NCBI GenBank assembly: GCA_021162505.1
Contig: JAGGYO010000075.1
Coordinates: 1 to 11,997, forward strand
Reading direction: 5' to 3'
Source: a bacterium
Lineage (GTDB): Bacteria; AUK180
Length of the DNA: 11,997 bases
Shown here in pieces: positions 4,704 through 11,443 of the stretch. Made by a program: the position numbers and the translations under genes. Every line of letters starts with the position of its first letter. Positions within the stretch are counted from its first letter, which is position 1. The notes below the pieces were generated by a model. The model did no database searches and was not told where the DNA came from. It saw nothing but the letters and a program-made list of their open reading frames with translations.

Positions 4704-7076
4704 CTATTCCTCTTTCTCATTATCGTCTGAAGAAGAAATATTCTCATCGGCATTCTCATCTTTATGGTCTTCCTTCTCTTCGATTTTTTCCTGTTTTTCC
4801 ACTTTCGGTGGTTCTTCTTCTTTCTCTTTTTCTTCTTTTGGTCCTTCTGGTTTTTCTTTGACTATTTTTTCTTGAGGTTTGGTTTCTTCCGTTTTTTCTT
4901 CAACTTTTGGAGTTTCAACCTTGGACTCGGATTTTTTCTCTGTTTTCACCGCTTCATCATTCTTCACTTTTAATTCTTCATTCTTCATTTCTTCAGTTTT
5001 TTCTTCTTTTGGTTTTTCACTTTTCACTTCTTTTTCTTTCTCTTCGACTATTTCTGCAGGTTCAGTTGTAGGAACATTTTCTTTTTCAATAGATTCTTTT
5101 TCTTTTAAAGATGTTTTGTCAGAATTCTCTTCATTAACTGGTTCATCATCTTCTTTTTCTTCTTTCGGTTTTTCACTTTTAACTTTTAACTTTTCACTCT
5201 TCACTTCTTCCGGCTGTGTCTCTTCTACTTCCTCTTCTTTGCTGGCCTCTTCTTTCACTTCTTTCGATGTTTCTTTTGCTTTTTCTTCGTTTTTTTCTTC
5301 TTCTTTTGGTTTTTCACTTTTCACTTTTAACTCTTCACTTTTCACTTCTTCTGGTTTCTCAGCATTTTGCTTTAATTCCGAAAGAAGTTCATCGGATAAA
5401 GTATCTGATAAGGTAATATCCGAAACTTCATTTGTATATGAATAGTCAGGTGTTTTGCTATATTTCTTTTCAAATCCGGTTTTTTTAGGTCTATTGTTCT
5501 CGTCAAGAAGAGATATCTGTATCTTTTGATCTCTCGGATTAAAAATAATAATAGTTCCTTCGATCTCATCTCCTTCTTTTAAATTTTCCTGCCAATTTTC
5601 ACTTTCTCCTTTGGGAATATTGGAAACATGGAGGAAAGCATCAATATCATCGTTAATACTGACAAAAGCTCCCGCTTCAATGAGTTTGACAATAGTTCCT
5701 TTTACCCTGGTGCCGACTTGATATTGATCAGCGAGGGAATCCCATGGGTTGGGTAGTATTTGTTTTACTCCAAAATCGATCTGTCTTTTTTGAGGATTGA
5801 TATTCAAGATCTTTGCCTCTACTATCTCTCCCTCTTTCAAGGTTTGTTTAGCATTTTTTAATTTATTGCTCCATGAAATATCTTCAACTTTCAAAAGTCC
5901 CGTTACACCCGGTTCCAATTCAATGAATGCTCCGTAGTTTTGAACCTTGATTATTTTACCTTTGACCACATCTCCCACATTGTATCTTAAAAGGATATAA
6001 TCTTTAATTGAAACAATGATCTTTCTTGTATCCCGATCAATTTCAATAATAATTCCCTTTAATGTTTCCCCGACCTTAATAAGTTCATCAGGGTTCCTGA
6101 CGATCCTTGTCAAAGTGATCTCACCGTTTGGGATCAGTGCTCTAAAACTATGTTCCAAAGTAATAATAGCGCCAAAATTAAATATCCTGTATACAGGACC
6201 TTCCACTGTTTCACCGACTTTATAGAATTCATCAACATTTTCCCAAAAATCATCTTCCAGGTCTTTAATGCTTAGCCAGATCTCATTCTTTTCTTTATCA
6301 AAATCAACGATAACTGTTTTAACATTGTCCCCTATTTTAAGGACTTCAATAGGATTTTGATATCTATCCCAAGATACATTTTCAAACTTTAATTTTCCTT
6401 TAATACCATCCTTTATAACGATAAAGCACTTCTCTTTTCTGTCTATTCGAACCGCTTTTCCTTCAAATATCACGCCTATATCGATCTTTTCCATAAACTC
6501 TTTTCGCTTTTTTTCGTTCTCAATACTTTTAAATGCTTTTTCAGAAGCAATGACATCATGATATTTAGAATTTATATGCAAAATATTAACAGGCAATTTT
6601 AGTCCGATCAAATTTTCATTTTCCAATTTTGTTTCATAGGAGATCTCATATTTTGAAATAATGATCTCAAAATCAAGATATTTACCTAAATATGCAGGAT
6701 AACTCTTTTCTACTCTTTTTGTAGGATCATTTTTATCTCTTCCAAAGAATTTGTGCTCAATTTCTTTTTCTATTTGTACTAAAATAGTTAATTTATTTTT
6801 ATACGCATTTTCAATGGTTTTCCAATTGCTTCTCTTATCGGCTTTTGCTTTGGATAAATATAAAATTCCTTTCCTTGCATGATCCACTACGACATTAAGG
6901 GTATCTCCCCTTTTTAAATGTTTTAGTTCTTTGTCAGTAAATTCGCTTATAGAAATAAACCCATCATGTTTGAATGGCGTTTCTACAATTACAAAGCCAT
7001 CATTATCATTAACTCCAAAAACCTTGACCTCAATTAATGTGCCTTTTCTGGCTCCATTTTCCTTAAAATCAGTCAT
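4704..7076 (-). CDS. rpsA: Ribosomal protein S1-like protein with long acidic repeat tail
   Basis: RNA-binding S1 protein that helps place mRNA on the 30S subunit. The product is 790 residues; E. coli S1 is about 557. Six S1-type OB folds can be traced: about 10-75, 90-185 (diverged, with an insertion), 198-272, 285-359, 368-440 (GAFIELEPGVTGLLKVEDIS) and 453-525. Residues about 545-790 form an extremely Glu/Lys/Ser/Pro-rich, low-complexity and surely disordered tail. It contains several copies of a VKSE.LKVKSEKPKEE unit encoded by short DNA repeats. The start is ATG 7074-7076 behind a strong GGAGG. It overlaps plsC by 8 bases; the cmk-plsC-rpsA order is common in bacteria and supports the assignment. 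It is possibly a multi-S1-domain paralogue, but the context favours rpsA. Confidence 0.9.
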   Translation of the reverse strand: MTDFKENGARKGTLIEVKVFGVNDNDGFVIVETPFKHDGFISISEFTDKELKHLKRGDTLNVVVDHARKGILYLSKAKADKRSNWKTIENAYKNKLTILVQIEKEIEHKFFGRDKNDPTKRVEKSYPAYLGKYLDFEIIISKYEISYETKLENENLIGLKLPVNILHINSKYHDVIASEKAFKSIENEKKRKEFMEKIDIGVIFEGKAVRIDRKEKCFIVIKDGIKGKLKFENVSWDRYQNPIEVLKIGDNVKTVIVDFDKEKNEIWLSIKDLEDDFWENVDEFYKVGETVEGPVYRIFNFGAIITLEHSFRALIPNGEITLTRIVRNPDELIKVGETLKGIIIEIDRDTRKIIVSIKDYILLRYNVGDVVKGKIIKVQNYGAFIELEPGVTGLLKVEDISWSNKLKNAKQTLKEGEIVEAKILNINPQKRQIDFGVKQILPNPWDSLADQYQVGTRVKGTIVKLIEAGAFVSINDDIDAFLHVSNIPKGESENWQENLKEGDEIEGTIIIFNPRDQKIQISLLDENNRPKKTGFEKKYSKTPDYSYTNEVSDITLSDTLSDELLSELKQNAEKPEEVKSEELKVKSEKPKEEEKNEEKAKETSKEVKEEASKEEEVEETQPEEVKSEKLKVKSEKPKEEKEDDEPVNEENSDKTSLKEKESIEKENVPTTEPAEIVEEKEKEVKSEKPKEEKTEEMKNEELKVKNDEAVKTEKKSESKVETPKVEEKTEETKPQEKIVKEKPEGPKEEKEKEEEPPKVEKQEKIEEKEDHKDENADENISSSDDNEKEE
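4961..5027 (-). repeat. Degenerate heptanucleotide arrays C and D in rpsA tail
   Basis: 4961-4988 reads TCTTCAC, TTTTAAT, TCTTCAT, TCTTCAT on the + strand, coding MKNEELKVKN. 5014-5027 holds two exact TTTTCAC units, coding VKSE. These are older or shorter copies of the GTGAAAA-type heptamer found in the two five-unit arrays to the right. Confidence 0.7.
5170..5204 (-). repeat. Heptanucleotide array B (five units) in rpsA tail
   Basis: Five tandem units, read on the + strand as TTTTCAC, TTTTAAC, TTTTAAC, TTTTCAC, TCTTCAC. It encodes VKSEKLKVKSE near residues 625-635. It has the same unit and phase as the array at 5311-5345, and both are preceded on the + strand by a Lys-Pro-Lys-Glu-Glu coding stretch. 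This suggests duplication of a longer block of about 141 bases, or independent spread of the heptamer. Confidence 0.85.
5311..5345 (-). repeat. Heptanucleotide array A (five GTGAAAA-type units) in rpsA tail
   Basis: Five tandem 7-base units, read on the + strand as TTTTCAC, TTTTCAC, TTTTAAC, TCTTCAC, TTTTCAC. On the coding strand the consensus is GTGAAAA. Seven is not a multiple of three, so three units (21 bases) make one heptapeptide period, VKSEELK/VKSE, and every frame of the repeat stays open. This explains part of the tail's peptide repetition. Confidence 0.85.
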
Positions 7077-7707
7077 TTCCTACCTCCGTTTTTAACCTAG
7101 TAACCATATTGTATAAATATTCGGATAATAATCTACGATCCTTAATATTTTTCATTATATTCTTAATTTCAGAATAAGTGTAAATTCTTCCTACTATCAT
7201 TTTCACTGGATATCTTAACCTTTTTTTCCCATTCTTGGGAAACATATTAAAAAACCCATCAATATAGACGGGTAATATATTACATTTTGTCTTTCTAATA
7301 AGAAATGCCGGTCCATTTTTGAATGGATGAACATTTCCGTCTAATGTTCTTGTCCCTTCGGGGAACATCATAAGTGCCCCATTATTATTTAATACGGAGA
7401 TTGCTTTTTTTAAACCATCTATATCATTACCGTATCTGTTGACCGGTATGGCACCCAACAAAGTAATAACGGTTTTAAGTATGGGGATTTGAAAAAGTTC
7501 TTTTTTAGCAAAAGGCGAAATTCTAAGCCTGGATAAAAAAGAACCTATCACGGGTGGGTCAAACAAACTTTGGTGATTTGAAACTATCAAAATTTTTTCT
7601 CCGTAGGGGTTACCATATAAAAATTTTAGTTTGAATTTAAACAATATCCTGACAAAGAGCCTTACAATCAATGTAGAAAATTGATAAAAAAAATGTCTCA
7701 ATAGCAT
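7069..7707 (-). CDS. plsC: 1-acyl-sn-glycerol-3-phosphate acyltransferase (PlsC family)
   Basis: Membrane-associated acyltransferase that adds the second fatty acyl chain to lysophosphatidic acid, giving phosphatidic acid for phospholipid synthesis. The product is 212 residues, short but within the PlsC/LPLAT range. It has the catalytic NHX4D motif NHQSLFD (44-50), the block GAIPVNR (85-91) and the substrate-binding FPEGTR (115-120). The N-terminal 30 residues are hydrophobic and basic, consistent with membrane attachment. ATG 7707 is chosen because an AAAGG-type site lies just upstream and cmk ends 16 bases before it; a TTG at 7737 is in frame but would overlap cmk and lacks a ribosome site. 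The 3' end carries the rpsA ribosome site and overlaps rpsA by 8 bases. Confidence 0.92.
   Translation of the reverse strand: MLLRHFFYQFSTLIVRLFVRILFKFKLKFLYGNPYGEKILIVSNHQSLFDPPVIGSFLSRLRISPFAKKELFQIPILKTVITLLGAIPVNRYGNDIDGLKKAISVLNNNGALMMFPEGTRTLDGNVHPFKNGPAFLIRKTKCNILPVYIDGFFNMFPKNGKKRLRYPVKMIVGRIYTYSEIKNIMKNIKDRRLLSEYLYNMVTRLKTEVGND
7083..7087 (-). promoter_or_regulatory. Shine-Dalgarno site of rpsA
   Basis: On the minus strand GGAGG is followed by 6 bases and then the rpsA ATG. The site lies inside the last codons of plsC, so rpsA translation is probably coupled to plsC but can also initiate strongly by itself. Confidence 0.8.
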
Positions 7708-7723
7708 GATTATACCTTTATAT

Positions 7724-8392
7724 TTACTTAAAATCAAGTTTTTTCATAAAATTTATGATTTTTCCGATAACTTCATCCAGGCTTAGATCCGTTGTATCTA
7801 TTTCAATACCATCTTCAGCTTTTTTTAACGGCCCGTAATCTCTCCCTATATCAGACTTATCCCTTGCTTTTATCTTATCAACGAGAGTTTCCATACTTAT
7901 ATCCTCGCCGAGCTTAATATAGTCCTTCATTCTTCTTTTTGCCCTTTCCTCTATGCTGGCCGTTAAATAAAATTTAAGATCAGCATTTGGAAAAACAAGT
8001 GTTTGAATATCCCTGCCTTCTAATATCCCTCCCCTTCTATTTCCTGCTTCTCTTAATTTAATATTTAATATTTTTCTGATATTGTCCATGCTTGCGATGA
8101 GGGATACTATTTTTGCAACAGAGGCAGTTCTTATTTTTTGTGAAACATCCTTACCATTCAAAATCACCTTCTGTCCCGTTTTATCTTTTTGGAAACGAAT
8201 CTCCATTGTTCTCGCAAATTCTTCAAGGCAACTTTCATTACAATAAGGATTTTTCTTTTTATAATAAGCAACACATCTGTAAAATGCCCCCGTATCAATA
8301 TAGGGTATTTCCAATCTTTCGGATAAGATCCTTGCCACAGTAGATTTCCCGCTTCCCGCAGGTCCATCAATGGCTATTATAACCTTTTTAAT
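7724..8392 (-). CDS. cmk: Cytidylate kinase, apparent ATT start
   Basis: Phosphorylates CMP and dCMP to the diphosphates in the cytoplasm. With the ATT start the product is 222 residues, normal for Cmk. Motifs: P-loop GPAGSGKST (10-18), CMP-binding DTGAFYR, EGRDI.T.VFPNAD followed by the lid segment FYLTASIEERAKRR, and the C-terminal IDTTDLSLDEV. The family usually has GRDIGT; here Gly is replaced by Gln. The only ATG/GTG/TTG in frame near the 5' end is GTG at 8336-8338, which would delete the P-loop; the frame upstream is open to a TAG at 8492-8494 without any usual start. ATT at 8390-8392 lies 5 bases after AGAGGTG and gives IKKVIIAIDGPAGSGKST, the classical Cmk N-terminus. It overlaps the upstream pseudouridine synthase gene by 16 bases. 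A sequencing error is the alternative explanation. Confidence 0.9.
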   Translation of the reverse strand: MKKVIIAIDGPAGSGKSTVARILSERLEIPYIDTGAFYRCVAYYKKKNPYCNESCLEEFARTMEIRFQKDKTGQKVILNGKDVSQKIRTASVAKIVSLIASMDNIRKILNIKLREAGNRRGGILEGRDIQTLVFPNADLKFYLTASIEERAKRRMKDYIKLGEDISMETLVDKIKARDKSDIGRDYGPLKKAEDGIEIDTTDLSLDEVIGKIINFMKKLDFK

Positions 8393-9174
8393 GATCCCAC
8401 CTCTTTCTCTGTCAAAAACCTGAACGCTCCCTCTTTTAATCCTCGGATCTTGATAGGTCCCACTTGAATTCTCTTTAAACTTACAATAGGTCTATGTATT
8501 TGATCAAATGCTCGACGAATTACCCTGTTCTCGCCGGAATAAATAGTTATTTTCAAAAGCATATTGGATTTTAACGGATGAACCTCATTTATATCGCAGG
8601 TAAATTTTATATTTTTATTATCGATTTTAAAATACACCCCGTGTTTCAAGGATTGAAAATGCTTATCTACTAATTGATTCCTTATTTTTAGCCGGTAAAC
8701 TTTAGGAATCTTGGTCTTATCACTGATGATATTGTTTACGATCTCTCCGTCATTGGACATTATTATAAGACCTTGAGAATTGAAATCAAGTCGCCCTGCA
8801 TATACGATATTCATCTTTTTTATACATTTGTATAATTTATAGATCTTCTTTTCTGCCAATCCGGGCCATCGTGCTGCTGCTGCAGCTTTAAAGATCCTCT
8901 TATCATAAAGTATATCATAAACGGTTGGTCTTTCTTCCGGATCTGTCTTTGTTGTTATAAATCCCCTGGGTTTGTTCAAGGCAATATAGTATAGCTCGGG
9001 AATAGTGGAATATGCCTTCCCATGATACCGGACAGTATCTTTGCCAATTTCAATATCTTTAGTGGAATCACTAGCCGGATCATTATTTATCTTGATCTCA
9101 CCATTTTTTATAAGTTCCAGACATTTTCGTCTGGAACCGATATTATTCAAAACCAGGAAGCGTATCAGTTTCAC
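8377..9174 (-). CDS. rluB: RsuA/RluB/RluE/RluF-family pseudouridine synthase
   Basis: Converts a uridine in rRNA to pseudouridine; in the scpB-cmk neighbourhood the usual member is RluB, acting on 23S rRNA. The product is 265 residues. An S4 RNA-binding domain occupies about 1-45 (FLVLNNIGSRRKCLELI), followed by ALNKPRGFITT (64-74) and the catalytic block AGRLDFNSQGLIIMSNDGE, with the nucleophilic Asp at about residue 130. Compared with the family, where 'VYDLL' is followed within about ten residues by the GRLD motif, there is an extra stretch of about 25 residues (about 94-121). GTG 9174 is chosen because GAGG lies 8 bases upstream and the product then begins MKLIRF; GTG 9183 and ATG 9180 are too close to that site. 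It overlaps scpB by 32 bases. Which rRNA uridine is modified is inferred from context only. Confidence 0.88.
   Translation of the reverse strand: MKLIRFLVLNNIGSRRKCLELIKNGEIKINNDPASDSTKDIEIGKDTVRYHGKAYSTIPELYYIALNKPRGFITTKTDPEERPTVYDILYDKRIFKAAAAARWPGLAEKKIYKLYKCIKKMNIVYAGRLDFNSQGLIIMSNDGEIVNNIISDKTKIPKVYRLKIRNQLVDKHFQSLKHGVYFKIDNKNIKFTCDINEVHPLKSNMLLKITIYSGENRVIRRAFDQIHRPIVSLKRIQVGPIKIRGLKEGAFRFLTEKEVGSLKRL
8398..8404 (-). promoter_or_regulatory. Shine-Dalgarno site of cmk, supports ATT start
   Basis: On the minus strand AGAGGTG is followed by 5 bases and then ATT (8392-8390). It lies in the last codons of the upstream gene. The good match and spacing are the main support for initiation at a non-standard codon. 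Confidence 0.6.
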
Positions 9175-9736
9175 TATCATCACCTCGTATTAAAAATTCG
9201 TCTTTGATCTCCTCTAATCTAGGAAGGTCTGAAAGATTTTTCAAACCAAAATAAATAAGGAATTGCTTGGTCGTTCCATAAAGAAAAGGACTTCCGGGTA
9301 CTTTTTTTCGTCCCGCTATTTTTATAAATCCTTTTTCCAAAAGGGTCTTTATATGAAATGTGGAATCTATATTACCGCGAACAGCATCTATCTCTGATCT
9401 TGTCAGTGGTTGATTATAAGCAATGATCGCCAATATCTCGAGATTAAGGTCCGTCAAAGATAATTTTTCCTCAAGATTATAAAAAACACGGATCACATCA
9501 TCCAATTCGGGTTTAGAGGCAAAGATAAAGCCATTTGCCAATTCTTCAATAAAAAAAGATGCATTCGTTTTCTTATAATTATTGTTCAACTCATTGATAA
9601 ATTCATAGATAGTGTCGGGAGGAATGTTCAATACCCTAACAATTTTATTTAAAGATACGGGCTTGTTGGAAACAAAGAGAATTGCCTCGATCCTATTTTT
9701 ATTAAGAAGTGAAATATTGTTCAGGCTATCATTCAT
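9143..9736 (-). CDS. scpB: Segregation and condensation protein ScpB
   Basis: Partner of SMC and ScpA in the bacterial condensin complex, which compacts and separates chromosomes; it dimerises and binds the ScpA kleisin. The product is about 197 residues, typical. It has the ScpB pattern of two winged-helix domains: an N-terminal part beginning RIEAILFVSNKPVSLNKI and a second containing LEILAIIAYNQPLTRSEID and VRGNIDS, then the conserved GRKKVPGSPFLYGTT block. The ATG at 9736 is 10 bases from a GGAG; GTG 9742 is in frame with 4-base spacing and is possible. The start overlaps the scpA stop by 8 bases, as expected for equimolar, coupled production of the two subunits. Confidence 0.93.
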   Translation of the reverse strand: MNDSLNNISLLNKNRIEAILFVSNKPVSLNKIVRVLNIPPDTIYEFINELNNNYKKTNASFFIEELANGFIFASKPELDDVIRVFYNLEEKLSLTDLNLEILAIIAYNQPLTRSEIDAVRGNIDSTFHIKTLLEKGFIKIAGRKKVPGSPFLYGTTKQFLIYFGLKNLSDLPRLEEIKDEFLIRGDDSETDTLPGFE

Positions 9737-10478
9737 ATTCACCGATCTCCAATCTTGTATCTTCTGTGATCTTTGATTTTAGATATATAGGTCCGAAATT
9801 TTTTCTTTGTGTAAGGTCAATAAATTCTCTTTTTGCCATTTGCAAAATAGCAAAGAAGATAAGTACAATTTCTCCCTTTTCCTTTCCTTGGGAAATTTCG
9901 CTAAATTCGGTATATTGATTTTCCTTGAAAAATTCGAATAATTTTGTTATTTCTTCAATAATATCAAATTTCTCCCTAGTTATATTTACAATATCTCTTT
10001 CTTTTTCCAGTCTTTCAAGGACAGTTATCATCTTTTTAGATAGTATATAGGGTCCCATTTCTTCTTTCTCAATGATCATGGAATCAATATAATCTTCAGC
10101 ATTTTTTGCAAATCGAAAATGCATTTTACTCTGAATTTTTGCAAAATTCTTTAATTCCACAGAAGCATTTTTTATAATCTCATATTTCTTGATCATATCC
10201 ATGAGATCTTCGACCTCTTCAATGAGTTCCTCTTCTTCTTCCTGGGTTTTAGGCAATAATAATCGTGATTTTAAGAGGACAAGGTAGGATGCAACAACTA
10301 AAAAATCTGTGGTCAATTCCAGGTCCGTTTTCTTAGCTTTCTCAATAAAGGCAATAAAATCATCTATTATTTTAAGCATTTTTAAGGTAAGGACATTGAC
10401 CTCATGCTTTCTCACTAAGTCCAGTAAAAGATCCATTGGACCGTTAAATGTTTCAGCATGAATCATATATTCTATCAT
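9729..10478 (-). CDS. scpA: Segregation and condensation protein ScpA (kleisin)
   Basis: Kleisin subunit that bridges the SMC heads in the SMC-ScpAB condensin. The product is 249 residues, normal length. The N-terminus shows the family signature FNGPMDLLLDLVRKHEVNV (residues 10-28), then TTDFLVVASYLVLLKSRLLLP, an acidic stretch EEEEELIEEVEDL, and a C-terminal winged helix with LIFFAILQMAKREFIDLTQ. The ATG overlaps the trpS stop as ATGA, a classical coupling overlap, and the 3' end overlaps scpB. The trpS-scpA-scpB-pseudouridine synthase order occurs in several bacterial phyla, which supports the call. Confidence 0.95.
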   Translation of the reverse strand: MIEYMIHAETFNGPMDLLLDLVRKHEVNVLTLKMLKIIDDFIAFIEKAKKTDLELTTDFLVVASYLVLLKSRLLLPKTQEEEEELIEEVEDLMDMIKKYEIIKNASVELKNFAKIQSKMHFRFAKNAEDYIDSMIIEKEEMGPYILSKKMITVLERLEKERDIVNITREKFDIIEEITKLFEFFKENQYTEFSEISQGKEKGEIVLIFFAILQMAKREFIDLTQRKNFGPIYLKSKITEDTRLEIGEYE

Positions 10479-11443
10479 ATTACCATTCCCATATTGTTTT
10501 TTACATTATTAAGTTTTTCTTGAGCGATCTTTTCTGCTTTGTTTTTGCCTCGATCTAAGATCTCTCTGATCTGCTCATTGGAATAATCCTTTTTTCTTTT
10601 CTGGTGTTTTAAAAGTACATTTAAAATATCTTCGTAGAGATATTTTTTGCATTCTACACAACCCAACTCCCCGCTTTGACACCTTTTACTTATGCTGTCA
10701 AGGTCCTTTGTTCCGAATATACCGTGATAGGTAAAAACATTACATATCTTCGGATGTCCGGGATCATTTTTTCGGACCTTTTCAGGGTCTGTTATCATTT
10801 TGAATATCTTTTTTCTTAAACTTTCCTCGGTTTCACTCAAATAGATACAATTGTTATAGCTTTTACTCATTTTTCTATTATCATAGCCCAATAAAAGGGG
10901 ATATTTTGTCAATAGGGGTTGGGGTTCTACAAAGGTTTCACCGAATAATCGATTGAAGCGTCTCACGATCTCGCGGGAAATTTCCAAATGAGGAAGTTGG
11001 TCTTTTCCAACAGGAACATAAGATGCATCATAAATAATAATATCAGCGGTCATTAGTACCGGATAAGATACAAGTCCCAATGATATTTTCTCCTTATTTT
11101 TAATATTTTTAACAGCATCTTTGAAGGTAGGGCATCTTTCGAGCCAACTCAATGGGGTGACCATTGATAAAAGCGTTGATAGTTCTCCATGCTGGGGAAC
11201 TTCGGACTGAACGAATATTGTGGATCTTTCCGGATCAACGCCGGCAGCCAATATGTCTTTTACGATATCATAATAGAATTCTTTTTTATCGGTGGAAAGA
11301 TCATTGGTAAATGAGTGAATATCGGCAATGAAGTAAAATGTTTCATATTCATCCTGCAGTTTTTTCCAATTTTCCAGAATACCCAATAAATGCCCGATAT
11401 GAAGTTTTCCCGTGGGTCTTGTACCCGATACTACTCTTTTCAC
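10475..11443 (-). CDS. trpS: Tryptophanyl-tRNA synthetase, with Fe-S-type cysteine cluster
   Basis: Class I aminoacyl-tRNA synthetase charging tRNA-Trp. The product is 322 residues, typical for bacterial TrpRS. The HIGH motif lies at 15-18 within SGTRPTGKLHIGH, and KMSKS at 191-195. Four cysteines at residues 234, 255, 262 and 265 form C-x20-C-x6-C-x2-C, ending in GCVECKK. Thermotoga maritima TrpRS binds a [4Fe-4S] cluster through a very similar C-x22-C-x6-C-x2-C pattern near its anticodon-binding region, so a cluster is likely here. The start is GTG 11443, with AGGTGATG just upstream. It overlaps the M50 gene stop as GTGA and the scpA start as ATGA, so it is embedded in the operon. Confidence 0.96.
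   Translation of the reverse strand: MKRVVSGTRPTGKLHIGHLLGILENWKKLQDEYETFYFIADIHSFTNDLSTDKKEFYYDIVKDILAAGVDPERSTIFVQSEVPQHGELSTLLSMVTPLSWLERCPTFKDAVKNIKNKEKISLGLVSYPVLMTADIIIYDASYVPVGKDQLPHLEISREIVRRFNRLFGETFVEPQPLLTKYPLLLGYDNRKMSKSYNNCIYLSETEESLRKKIFKMITDPEKVRKNDPGHPKICNVFTYHGIFGTKDLDSISKRCQSGELGCVECKKYLYEDILNVLLKHQKRKKDYSNEQIREILDRGKNKAEKIAQEKLNNVKNNMGMVI

Noticed and set aside
4961..5345. CRISPR-like array in the rpsA tail
   Set aside because: The repeats are 7-base units in tandem within an open reading frame, not 20-40-base repeats separated by unique spacers of even length.
4764..5445. Long + strand open frames made of Phe/Ser opposite the rpsA tail
   Set aside because: They are the antisense reading of the Glu/Lys codon repeats (TTC/TTT/TCT). 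Their composition is exactly what the reverse strand of GAA/AAA/AGA gives, and they have no motif or plausible start signal.
8164..8370. Minus-strand ATG frame at the cmk 5' end as an alternative gene start
   Set aside because: It is in another frame from the Cmk motifs and gives an unrecognisable 68-residue product. The ATG arises from the ATT-GAT-GGA codons of the Cmk P-loop region.
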